A stretch of DNA of 11,921 nt from Flavobacteriaceae bacterium (GTDB taxonomy: Bacteria; Bacteroidota; Bacteroidia; Flavobacteriales; Flavobacteriaceae): NCBI GenBank assembly GCA_023262245.1, contig JALRDC010000005.1:1-11921 (forward strand), in the 5' to 3' direction. The notes beneath the pieces are model-generated. The model did no database searches, was not told the DNA's origin, and was given only the letters and a program-made list of their open reading frames with translations. Below, in pieces: positions 1-6,500 of the stretch; the first letter of the stretch is position 1, and the number at the start of each line of letters is the position of its first letter. Position numbers and translations under genes: made by a program.

Positions 1-882
1 GAGCTCTTTAACAAATATGTTTTTGGGGATCGATTATATACTGTTCTAGGGGGATTGATTCAGAAAAATTACGCTGATTATGAAGGAGGTCAAAACAGCA
101 GTCAGACTGATTTATTTGGAAATCTTGTTGCTAAAATATCAGAACAGTTTCGAATAAACCTCGGCGGACGTTGGAATTCACATAGTAATTACGGAACTCA
201 ATTTACTTATAGCTTCAATCCTTCTGTACAAATTTTTCAAAAAAAAAATGATGGGTTAAAACTTCAAGCAGCATACAGCACTGCATTTATTGCTCCTAGT
301 CTATATCAATTATATGATCCTTATTCTGGAAATATAGATTTAAAACCTGAAGAGAATAGATCTTTTGAGACGGGCTTGGTAATGAACCTGAAAAATATAG
401 AACTGGTCGCTACTTATTTTAATAGAATAGAGTCTCCCTCACTAATTTATGATTTGACAACATATCGTTATGAAAATGCTAATGCACAAGCTCGATATTT
501 TGGTGCCGAATTTTCTCTTAGTACAACACTAGGTTCAAAGTTACTAATAGATCAACAACTTACTTTGACCGAAACAGAAGAGGGAGATTTACGCTATTTA
601 CCCAATGTTTCCTCACAAACCCGATTGACCTATAACTTTTTGATGGGATGGTCGGCAGATTTAAGTTCACAACTTATCGGAAAACGATTTGGTCTAGATA
701 ATGTTTCCGTCTTGAATCAATATCAATTGATTAATTTTAGTATTACACGAGAGTTGAAGAACCTACCTTTAAGATTTTTTCTACACGTTACAAATTTGTT
801 CAATGTAGATTATACAGAAATTGAAGGTTATGCAACCCGTGGACGCAACCTTCTAGGAGGGGTGCACTATCGAATACTTTGA
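1..882 (+). CDS. TonB-dependent outer-membrane receptor, C-terminal part (5' truncated by window edge)
   Basis: The frame is open from base 1, so the gene begins outside the window; 293 residues remain before the TGA stop. A TTG at base 55 is internal, not a start. The visible part is the C-terminal half of a 22-stranded beta-barrel, with alternating aromatic and polar strands. Two stretches are characteristic of BtuB-like receptors: a segment around bases 280-360 reading AFIAPSLYQLYDPYSGN followed by LKPEENRSFETG, and the C-terminal NLFNVDY near 799-819 followed by GYATRGRNLLGG. The final residues YRIL give the usual aromatic/hydrophobic barrel end. Such receptors sit in the outer membrane and import scarce ligands using TonB energy; the plug domain and TonB box lie upstream and cannot be seen. 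A BtuB-like (cobalamin) substrate is possible from the similarity, but no other cobalamin genes are in view. The 3' end overlaps the convergent protease gene by 16 bp. Confidence 0.88.
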   Translation, partial: ELFNKYVFGDRLYTVLGGLIQKNYADYEGGQNSSQTDLFGNLVAKISEQFRINLGGRWNSHSNYGTQFTYSFNPSVQIFQKKNDGLKLQAAYSTAFIAPSLYQLYDPYSGNIDLKPEENRSFETGLVMNLKNIELVATYFNRIESPSLIYDLTTYRYENANAQARYFGAEFSLSTTLGSKLLIDQQLTLTETEEGDLRYLPNVSSQTRLTYNFLMGWSADLSSQLIGKRFGLDNVSVLNQYQLINFSITRELKNLPLRFFLHVTNLFNVDYTEIEGYATRGRNLLGGVHYRIL

Positions 883-2390
883 CCTCGAAAGAATTCCTCT
901 TTATCAACAAACATGCGTTGTCTTTCTTCCATCAGAGGATCCTTAATGAATAGCGATTTAGAATAGGAACTGCTTTTGTATGAGCTTTTTGCTGTCCCCG
1001 AAAGAACGGATAGTACTGCTGCAAATAGAGTTTCTTCAGGGGATCCTAGAACACCTAGTTCGCGAATATTTTCTTCAACCAGTGTGTCGGGCTCCAGTCC
1101 GTTGTCATAGTCGGCAAAACCGTCGTTATTAGCAATCTTTAAAACAATAGGTTGCATGGCATAAGTATGATCAGGATTTCTAGTGCCGTCATTATCAACA
1201 TAATCATAAAGAGTAATAGAAGCTACATTTTTACCTACCGTTTGTTCCCCTACTTGAATCACTTCAATGTAAGAGGCTAATCCATTTATGAGCAACTCAC
1301 TTGCTGAAGCAGATTCAGAGGTTGTAATAACAAATACTCTATTTAATTTTAATGAGTTGATGGCTTCTCCATCAGAAAGGAATCCAACAAAGCGGTCAAC
1401 TAATCTTTCCTCACCAAATTCTTCCCTTATGTAAGCATCTAATTTACTATTCCATTGTTCTTTAGCAAAAATTTCGTTGTTAAACTGCCCAGTAATCATG
1501 CTTGCTAGTTCTACACAATTTCTTACGTTTCCTCCTCCGTTGTATCGTAAATCTAAGACCAGATCGGTAATCCCTTCTGCTAGGAAATTTCCAAATACAG
1601 TATTGAGTTCATCACTTTTATCGGCAACAAATTGGTTATACATTAAATATCCAATATTTCCAGAATATCCTGTTTCTCCAGAGGTATATGGTATGATTGA
1701 ACTTATTTGTATTGGGTTGGTTTCAAAATTTTCAATTTTAGTGAGTTCAACAACCACACCGTTATTGACTAAAGATCCATTGTTGATCTCAGCCATATTA
1801 AGTGAATAGGTAAGCTCCTCTCCGAAAAGTAAATTTCGATAGTTCTCTGTAGTCAAAACAGTACCGTTTACTCCAGTAAAAAAGTCTCCACGTTGAATGT
1901 TTTTTCCCTCGGCGTCAGAATTCTCAAGAATGTATTTTACAAAACCAACAACTTCATTACAGTTTTCACAAGCTCTAAGCAAACCAAATTCTACTCCATT
2001 GGTTGCATAAACTCCTTGCAAGGTGTTCTCTAATTGTACATAATCATCTTGGATCCAACTGAAACGATCATTTTCATGTTTTAAGGATTCAAAGAATGCT
2101 TCAGGTTCAGGGTTTTGATTTATAAATTGAGCATAGGCTTTAACATCATTTTTTTTCTCATCAGAGAGTGCAGGTACCTCTTCTTGCCAATAGTAATATT
2201 GATTCAGTCCTTTCCATACAAAATCACTTATTTGTAATTCTCCCTCTAGGTTAATTGCCACATCATCTGTATCCAAATTTGAAGCAGGTGGAATTTCCCC
2301 TCTGTATCCAATATCACTACTGGAACATGAGGCTAGTAAGGAAATAACAACTAAAAGAATCAAAATTCGTGAAGAAACTATATTTTTCAT
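867..2390 (-). CDS. S41-family (tail-specific/CtpA-like) serine protease, lipoprotein
   Basis: This 507-residue protein begins with a lipoprotein signal: a hydrophobic stretch at residues 8-20 and a lipobox LASC ending at Cys22, so the mature protein is probably lipid-anchored in the envelope. An N-terminal helical region (about 50-125) precedes a PDZ-like region (about 125-220, with the motif GDFFTGVNG) and the S41 catalytic core (about 240-400). The core carries LDLRYNGGGN (280-289) and the SASASE motif. Ser362 is the predicted nucleophile and Lys387, in GEQTVGK, the general base; their spacing of 25 matches the Ser-Lys dyad of E. coli Prc. The family cleaves proteins near C-termini. Residues after about 455 form a Ser/Lys-rich tail (SSYKSSSYSKS). 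A CxxC pair (Cys141, Cys144) lies in the PDZ-like region. The gene is divergent from the ECF sigma operon. The start is the ATG at 2388-2390, which gives a complete signal peptide. Substrate unknown. Confidence 0.92.
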   Translation of the reverse strand: MKNIVSSRILILLVVISLLASCSSSDIGYRGEIPPASNLDTDDVAINLEGELQISDFVWKGLNQYYYWQEEVPALSDEKKNDVKAYAQFINQNPEPEAFFESLKHENDRFSWIQDDYVQLENTLQGVYATNGVEFGLLRACENCNEVVGFVKYILENSDAEGKNIQRGDFFTGVNGTVLTTENYRNLLFGEELTYSLNMAEINNGSLVNNGVVVELTKIENFETNPIQISSIIPYTSGETGYSGNIGYLMYNQFVADKSDELNTVFGNFLAEGITDLVLDLRYNGGGNVRNCVELASMITGQFNNEIFAKEQWNSKLDAYIREEFGEERLVDRFVGFLSDGEAINSLKLNRVFVITTSESASASELLINGLASYIEVIQVGEQTVGKNVASITLYDYVDNDGTRNPDHTYAMQPIVLKIANNDGFADYDNGLEPDTLVEENIRELGVLGSPEETLFAAVLSVLSGTAKSSYKSSSYSKSLFIKDPLMEERQRMFVDKEEFFRGQSIR

Positions 2391-2415
2391 GCTTTTTTTG
2401 AGATAAATTTCAAAC

Positions 2416-2423
2416 CAAATTTA
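2416..2423 (-). promoter_or_regulatory. Putative housekeeping -7 element for the S41 protease gene
   Basis: On the - strand the octamer TAAATTTG fits the Bacteroidota -7 consensus TAnnTTTG exactly. A TTG lies 22 nt further upstream, within the 17-23 nt spacing described for flavobacterial promoters. Transcription would start near 2409, leaving a leader of about 19 nt before the ATG at 2390. The region is very AT-rich, so chance matches are likely; position and spacing support the call. Confidence 0.45.
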
Positions 2424-2453
2424 ATTAATTAACAGTAAAATGCATCAATTTTA

Positions 2454-2465
2454 TTACATCTGTAA
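2454..2465. repeat. Short inverted repeat TTACA-TC-TGTAA overlapping the ECF -35 element
   Basis: TTACA and TGTAA are perfect 5-bp inverted arms separated by TC. The right arm is part of the TGTAAC that I read as the ECF -35 element. It could be an operator, or the dyad may be coincidental. Confidence 0.3.
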
Positions 2466-2486
2466 CATTTAGATAGTACATTCGTC
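2461..2486 (+). promoter_or_regulatory. Putative ECF-sigma promoter (TGTAAC-N16-CGTC), probably autoregulatory
   Basis: TGTAAC at 2461-2466 and CGTC at 2483-2486 are separated by 16 nt. Many ECF sigma factors recognise an AAC-containing -35 and a CGTC-type -10 with about this spacing. Transcription would begin near 2492, about 18 nt before the sigma gene's ATG at 2510. No TAnnTTTG element faces this gene in the intergenic region. This suggests the ECF factor drives its own operon; the specific sigma-promoter pairing is inference. Confidence 0.55.
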
Positions 2487-2509
2487 ATAACAAAACAAGT
2501 AATAAATAA

Positions 2510-3028
2510 ATGCAGTTGACTGCCGACCAACAATTTTTAGATCAAATCCAAAGCATGCGCGACAAAATTTTCCGCATTACTAAAAGGATTTTAATTTCCA
2601 GAGAAGAAGCGGAAGATGCTACTCAAGATGTGATTGTAAAATTGTGGCAAATGGATCCAGAAAAGCGAAATTCTTTTAAAAGTCTAGAAGCTTATTCCAT
2701 GACCATGGCAAAAAACTATTGCTTGGATCGGTTGAAATCAAAACAGGCTCAAGTGAGTTCTCTTAACGATCATATAAGTTCTGAGAAATCTCGTTCGCTT
2801 CAAAAACAAGTTGAGGTAACAAATGACTTGGATTGGGTTGCAAAAATAATAGATAGATTGCCCGAAAAGGAACGCATGATTATTCAATTGAGAGAAATAG
2901 AACAATATGATTTTGATCAAATCTCAAAAATATTAGGCATTCCCGAAGTAACCGTTAGGGTTTATCTCTCTAGAGTAAGAAAAAAAATAAAAAAACAATT
3001 TTTAGAAATACAGTCACATGGAATCTAA
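2510..3028 (+). CDS. ECF-type RNA polymerase sigma factor (sigma-70 family)
   Basis: The 172-residue protein has the two-domain layout of an ECF sigma factor and no sigma-3 region. The sigma-2 domain spans about residues 10-80, with the core-binding segment AEDATQDVIVKLW at 34-46. The sigma-4 domain spans about 107-160, with LPEKERMIIQLREIE followed by a helix-turn-helix (FDQISKILGIPEVTVRVYLSRVRKK) that contacts the -35 element. It would direct RNA polymerase to a small regulon, probably including its own operon. The ATG at 2510 gives a normal family length. Its stop codon lies inside the next gene (11-nt overlap), indicating translational coupling with the putative anti-sigma factor, as is typical for sigma/anti-sigma pairs. 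The inducing signal cannot be read from sequence. Confidence 0.93.
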   Translation: MQLTADQQFLDQIQSMRDKIFRITKRILISREEAEDATQDVIVKLWQMDPEKRNSFKSLEAYSMTMAKNYCLDRLKSKQAQVSSLNDHISSEKSRSLQKQVEVTNDLDWVAKIIDRLPEKERMIIQLREIEQYDFDQISKILGIPEVTVRVYLSRVRKKIKKQFLEIQSHGI

Positions 3029-3449
3029 GCGTATATCTGAATTATTAAAAAAATATGAGGCAGGAGAAACCAGTTTGCAAGAAGAGGCAAGTCTGAGATA
3101 TTATTTTGTTAATACAAAGAAACTCCCTTCTGCTTGGAAGCCCTATAGTTCTTTTTTTGGTTATTATTCCACAGCAAAAAAGGAAGCGTACCCTAAAAAA
3201 CAAATTAAAAAGCCTGTTGTTTTCCAATCTTGGATGGCAGCAGCAGCAATGATTGCCATTATCATTACAATCTTTTTAGGTACCAAGCCTGAAAAAAACA
3301 ATTCGGAGCTAAGTAATGCGAATGTAAATCTTGCTTTTGAACAATTTCAATCAAATATTAAACTCCTCTCTAATCATTTAAATCGAGGAACTCAACAATT
3401 AGCTTACTTAGACTATTGGAATGAAACTACTCAAAAATTAATAAAATAA
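3018..3449 (+). CDS. Single-pass membrane protein, putative anti-sigma factor
   Basis: This 143-residue protein starts inside the end of the sigma gene (11-nt overlap). Residues 1-70 are hydrophilic and basic, beginning with SELLKKYEAGETSLQEE, a segment resembling the cytoplasmic N-termini of Bacteroidota anti-sigma proteins. One transmembrane helix follows at about 72-88 (WMAAAAMIAIIITIFLG), then a small periplasmic domain of about 55 residues without cysteines. Predicted topology is N-in, C-out by the positive-inside pattern. No zinc-binding HxxxCxxC motif is present, so it is not a ZAS-type anti-sigma. The role is inferred from position, overlap and topology; no enzymatic motif is visible. 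Confidence 0.7.
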   Translation: MESKRISELLKKYEAGETSLQEEASLRYYFVNTKKLPSAWKPYSSFFGYYSTAKKEAYPKKQIKKPVVFQSWMAAAAMIAIIITIFLGTKPEKNNSELSNANVNLAFEQFQSNIKLLSNHLNRGTQQLAYLDYWNETTQKLIK

Positions 3450-3454
3450 AAATC

Positions 3455-4021
3455 ATGAAAAAAAATAGCTTATTCTTAATCACTTTGTTAATATCTGTTG
3501 CAGTCAGTGGTCAAACCATATTTGAAAAGTATGCAGAAAATGATGAAGTCACTCTTGTTTCCATTAGTCCTAAGATGTTTAAAATGTTAGGACAAATGAG
3601 TATTAGTTTAGATGATCCTGAAGCTCAAGAATATCTTGAGATGGTCACAAGCATAAATAATTTTAAAGTATTGGTATCTTCCAGTCAAGAAATTAGTGCA
3701 GAAATGCTAAAATGGGTCAATCAGCAAGTTTCTAAAAATGATCTTGAACAACTTATGAGTGTTAAAGATCCAGAAGCCAATGTAACGTTCTATGTTAAGG
3801 ATGGAAAAAAAGAAGATCATGTGGAACAACTGTTAATGTATGTTACCGAGACCTCAAAATCCTCGAAAAATGACTTAGAGTTTAATGGCAGAATGATCGA
3901 GGCTGTATTATTGCTTTTGGAAGGAGATATCGACTTGAACAAAATCTCAAAATTGACTGATCAAATGGATCTTCCTGGTGGAAAACAATTGAAAAAGGCG
4001 CAACAGAAAAAGACATTATAA
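3455..4021 (+). CDS. DUF4252-domain exported protein (first of tandem pair)
   Basis: The 188-residue product has a signal peptide of about 19 residues (MKKNSLFLITLLISVAVSG, then QTIF) with no lipobox cysteine, so it should be secreted to the periplasm. The mature start, FEKYAENDEVTLVSISPKMF, is typical of DUF4252 proteins, a Bacteroidota family of unknown function. The middle (about 70-135) alternates predicted strands and helices, and the C-terminus is Lys/Gln-rich. No catalytic motif is visible. It begins 5 nt after the putative anti-sigma gene, and its TAA stop shares one base with the next ATG (TAATG), a coupling arrangement. It is a likely target of the ECF factor through co-transcription. 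Confidence 0.8.
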   Translation: MKKNSLFLITLLISVAVSGQTIFEKYAENDEVTLVSISPKMFKMLGQMSISLDDPEAQEYLEMVTSINNFKVLVSSSQEISAEMLKWVNQQVSKNDLEQLMSVKDPEANVTFYVKDGKKEDHVEQLLMYVTETSKSSKNDLEFNGRMIEAVLLLLEGDIDLNKISKLTDQMDLPGGKQLKKAQQKKTL

Positions 4022-4569
4022 TGAAAAAGAAATACTTTTTTCTTTGGACAATGCTTACGGCTTTTCTATTTATAAGCTGTGAGCAAGGTCCAACATTACA
4101 AACCTACTTTGTTGAAAAAATGGAAGACCCCGCATTTTTGATAGTGAACCTTCCTTTTAAATTAGAGAATCTTTTAAAAGATAATTTAACCCAAGAAGAA
4201 CAGGAGGCAATTGCTGGAGTGGGTAAATTGAATTTGCTTTTTTATCGCCTCAAAGAAGAGAAAGAAGTGGAATATAAAAAAGAATTAAATCAAATTACCA
4301 CCATTCTAGAAAATGAAAAATACCAACATCTCATGGACTTCAAAGCATTTGACAAGGGTCAAGGAAAGCTAATGTTTGAAGGGGAAACAGATCGAATAAA
4401 GGAGGGAATCGTATTTGTTAATGCGAAGAAAATGGGTTTTGGGGTCTTGCGTATTTTGGGGTCCGATATCAATCCAATACTTCTTTCACGATTAGTTAAA
4501 AAAGTGGATCCAAAAAAACTAGAAGAAGAACTTAAATCTACAATGGGCGAACTAGACGAAATATTTTAA
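4021..4569 (+). CDS. DUF4252-like lipoprotein (second of tandem pair)
   Basis: The 182-residue product starts with a lipoprotein-type signal: hydrophobic residues 5-18 and Cys20 in FLFISC. The -3 position is Phe rather than the usual Leu, tolerable but atypical. The mature part aligns with the preceding gene's product at several points: the start (EKMEDPAFLIVNLPFKLENLL against EKYAENDEVTLVSISPKMFKML), HLMDFKAF against QLMSVKDP, and VLRILGSDIN against LLLLEGDID. The two are therefore diverged paralogues, one soluble and one lipid-anchored. The function of the family is unknown. The gene ends 2 bp from the convergent purB stop, leaving no room for a separate terminator. Confidence 0.75.
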   Translation: MKKKYFFLWTMLTAFLFISCEQGPTLQTYFVEKMEDPAFLIVNLPFKLENLLKDNLTQEEQEAIAGVGKLNLLFYRLKEEKEVEYKKELNQITTILENEKYQHLMDFKAFDKGQGKLMFEGETDRIKEGIVFVNAKKMGFGVLRILGSDINPILLSRLVKKVDPKKLEEELKSTMGELDEIF

Positions 4570-4571
4570 AA

Positions 4572-5915
4572 TTAAATCCCTGTATAATTAAAAGGGGTTA
4601 TAGATTTTAGTTGCGTTTTAACTCTTTCTTCTACATCTAACTGGTCTATAAACTGTTGAATAGCTTCTCGATTAATGATATTGTTGGTTCGGGTCAATTC
4701 TTTCAATGCTTCATAAGGATTTGGATATCCTTCTTTTCTCAAAACTGTTTGAATGGCTTCTGCAATTATAGCCCAATTAGCATTGAGATCATCTTCAATT
4801 TTGGTGGTGTTAACAACTAACTTTTCTAATCCTTTACTAGTGGATAGAAATCCAATTAGGGTGTGTCCAAAAGGGACCCCTATATTTCTTAGAACCGTAC
4901 TGTCAGTTAAATCTCTTTGTAGTCTAGAGATGGGTAGTTTTGAAGATAAAAATTCTAATACTGCGTTTGCTAAACCAAGATTTCCTTCCGAATTTTCAAA
5001 GTCTATAGGATTGACTTTATGAGGCATTGCAGAAGATCCTACTTCTTTATCCTTAATTTTCTGTTTAAAATAATCCATAGCAATGTATTGCCAAACGTCC
5101 CTATTTAAGTCAATGAATATTGTATTGATCCGTTTCATTGCATCACATAAGGCTGCTAAAGAATCGTAGTGCTCTATTTGGGTGGTTGGGAAAGAGTAGT
5201 TAAGCCCTAATTGCGATTCGACAAAGTGAGTTCCAAAGGCTTTCCAGTTTATGTCCGGATAGGCAATATGGTGCGCATTGAAGTTTCCCGTAGCCCCAGA
5301 AAATTTTGCTCCATAAGGCAAGCCTATTAAGACTTCTTTTTGTATTTCAATTCGCTTTAAAAATACATTTATTTCTTTTCCTAATCGAGTGGGGGAGGCA
5401 GGTTGACCATGAGTCCGAGCTAGAAGGGGAATGTCTTTATATTGTTCAACCATATCTTTAAGTTGGTCTAAAACGCCGTTTAAAGTGGGGAGGTAAACAT
5501 TCTCTACGGCATTTTTTATTGATAAAGGTATGGCAGTATTATTAATGTCTTGTGAGGTCAATCCAAAATGAATAAATTCTTTGTAAGCTTGAAGCTCTAA
5601 TTTGTCAAACTCTTTTTTAATAAAATATTCTACAGCTTTTACATCATGGTTCGTGGTGGCTTCTATTTCTTTGACCTCTAGTGCATCTTCTGGAGAAAAG
5701 TGCTTATAAATACTTCGGAGTTCCTCAAAAAGTGAAGGGTTGAAATCAGCGAGCTGAGGGAGCGGTATTTGGCACAGTCCAATGAAGTATTCTATTTCAA
5801 CCTGAACACGATACTTTATTAACGCTTCTTCAGAAAAATAGGAAGATAGAGATTTAGTTTTGGACCGGTAACGACCATCAATTGGAGAGATGGCATTAAG
5901 TGCGGTAAGCAACAT
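4572..5915 (-). CDS. purB: Adenylosuccinate lyase
   Basis: PurB catalyses two steps of purine synthesis: splitting SAICAR to AICAR and adenylosuccinate to AMP, each releasing fumarate. The 447-residue length is close to that of the E. coli-type enzyme (456). The superfamily signature is present as GSSAMPHKVNP (293-303), containing the catalytic Ser295 on the mobile loop and followed by IDFENSEGNLGLAN. THGQPASPT at 168-176 supplies the catalytic His169, and TSQDINN (120-126) is the other conserved active-site stretch. The N-terminal SPIDGRYRSKT is also conserved. It is cytoplasmic and forms a homotetramer in the family. The ATG at 5915 is preceded by a well-placed TAnnTTTG element. It is the last gene of the - strand run. 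No oddities seen. Confidence 0.97.
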   Translation of the reverse strand: MLLTALNAISPIDGRYRSKTKSLSSYFSEEALIKYRVQVEIEYFIGLCQIPLPQLADFNPSLFEELRSIYKHFSPEDALEVKEIEATTNHDVKAVEYFIKKEFDKLELQAYKEFIHFGLTSQDINNTAIPLSIKNAVENVYLPTLNGVLDQLKDMVEQYKDIPLLARTHGQPASPTRLGKEINVFLKRIEIQKEVLIGLPYGAKFSGATGNFNAHHIAYPDINWKAFGTHFVESQLGLNYSFPTTQIEHYDSLAALCDAMKRINTIFIDLNRDVWQYIAMDYFKQKIKDKEVGSSAMPHKVNPIDFENSEGNLGLANAVLEFLSSKLPISRLQRDLTDSTVLRNIGVPFGHTLIGFLSTSKGLEKLVVNTTKIEDDLNANWAIIAEAIQTVLRKEGYPNPYEALKELTRTNNIINREAIQQFIDQLDVEERVKTQLKSITPFNYTGI

Positions 5916-5934
5916 GATGATTTAATTAGTCCTG

Positions 5935-5942
5935 CAAAGATA
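5935..5942 (-). promoter_or_regulatory. Putative -7 promoter element upstream of purB
   Basis: TATCTTTG on the - strand matches TAnnTTTG exactly and lies in the 51-bp gap before purB, with the start codon about 20 nt downstream. The nearest upstream TTG is 25 nt away, slightly beyond the usual spacing. It suggests purB can be transcribed independently of the genes upstream. Confidence 0.5.
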
Positions 5943-5966
5943 CGAGTAAAAACAGCATAGGTGAAA

Positions 5967-6500
5967 TCAATTTTTAAAAACTGTTGCAAATGTTGGATAC
6001 AATCCCTTTGGAAAGGTTCTATTGGAATGCAATAACACATCTTCAAGCTGGCATTTTAATACAGGAAGTTGGTCTTGGAACAGGGATAGAATTTTTATAC
6101 TAAAGCTTAAAGGTGCTGTTTTATCTTCTGTAATTACCCAATCTAAAAAACTTGTTGTAATCTGTAAGCGTTGTTTGTCATTTAACTTTTCTTGGTTTTT
6201 TTTCTCTTTTAGAAAATACCAAAAACTTTTACTTAGAGATCTTCTCATACTCGAATTCATGATTTTGGGAAGTAAAGGAAGTGCCTCTTTTAGAAAAGGG
6301 TCAATACGATTTAAATCTTTGATGGTAAATAACTCCCAAACCCAAGCGGCGTAAATATTTTCTCTTTGAGCAGAAGGATCAAAAGCAAGTTGAAAAAGAA
6401 AAGGGATGGTATGGGGATGGTTCTCTACATGGTTTAAAGCGGCAATTCGGTGTGCTTTAGCTGCAGATAGCGTATTGAAATAATCCGAAAGAGGGTTCAT
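5967..6500 (-). CDS. Small helical protein of unknown function, upstream of purB
   Basis: The 177-residue product has no signal peptide or membrane segment. It appears almost wholly alpha-helical, with amphipathic helix pairs of about 30-40 residues suggestive of HEAT/ARM-like folding (for example AAWVWELFTIKDLNRIDPFL and SMRRSLSKSFWYFLKE). No catalytic motif is visible. Proteins of this kind next to purB in flavobacteria are, from memory, sometimes labelled adenylosuccinate lyase by neighbourhood; this one contains none of the lyase motifs and should not carry that name. Its ATG directly follows the TAA of the upstream gene without a spacer, so the two are probably translationally coupled. 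Confidence 0.8.
   Translation of the reverse strand: MNPLSDYFNTLSAAKAHRIAALNHVENHPHTIPFLFQLAFDPSAQRENIYAAWVWELFTIKDLNRIDPFLKEALPLLPKIMNSSMRRSLSKSFWYFLKEKKNQEKLNDKQRLQITTSFLDWVITEDKTAPLSFSIKILSLFQDQLPVLKCQLEDVLLHSNRTFPKGLYPTFATVFKN

Noticed and set aside
55..882. TTG at 55 as the start of the receptor gene
   Set aside because: The frame is open back to base 1 with receptor-like sequence, and 275 residues would be only a fragment of a barrel; the gene is truncated by the window edge.
1..882. Naming the receptor BtuB outright
   Set aside because: C-terminal motifs resemble BtuB, but the plug domain is missing and there is no cobalamin gene or visible riboswitch nearby; the substrate cannot be assigned.
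1477..1809. Open frame of 110 codons on the + strand
   Set aside because: It lies wholly antisense to the S41 protease core, which has clear motifs; no independent coding signal.
5819..6046. Open frame of 75 codons on the - strand
   Set aside because: It overlaps the start of purB and the end of the helical protein in another frame, and its sequence resembles no protein I know.
6022..6354. Open frame of 110 codons on the + strand
   Set aside because: Antisense to the helical protein gene; low-complexity composition as expected for a shadow frame.
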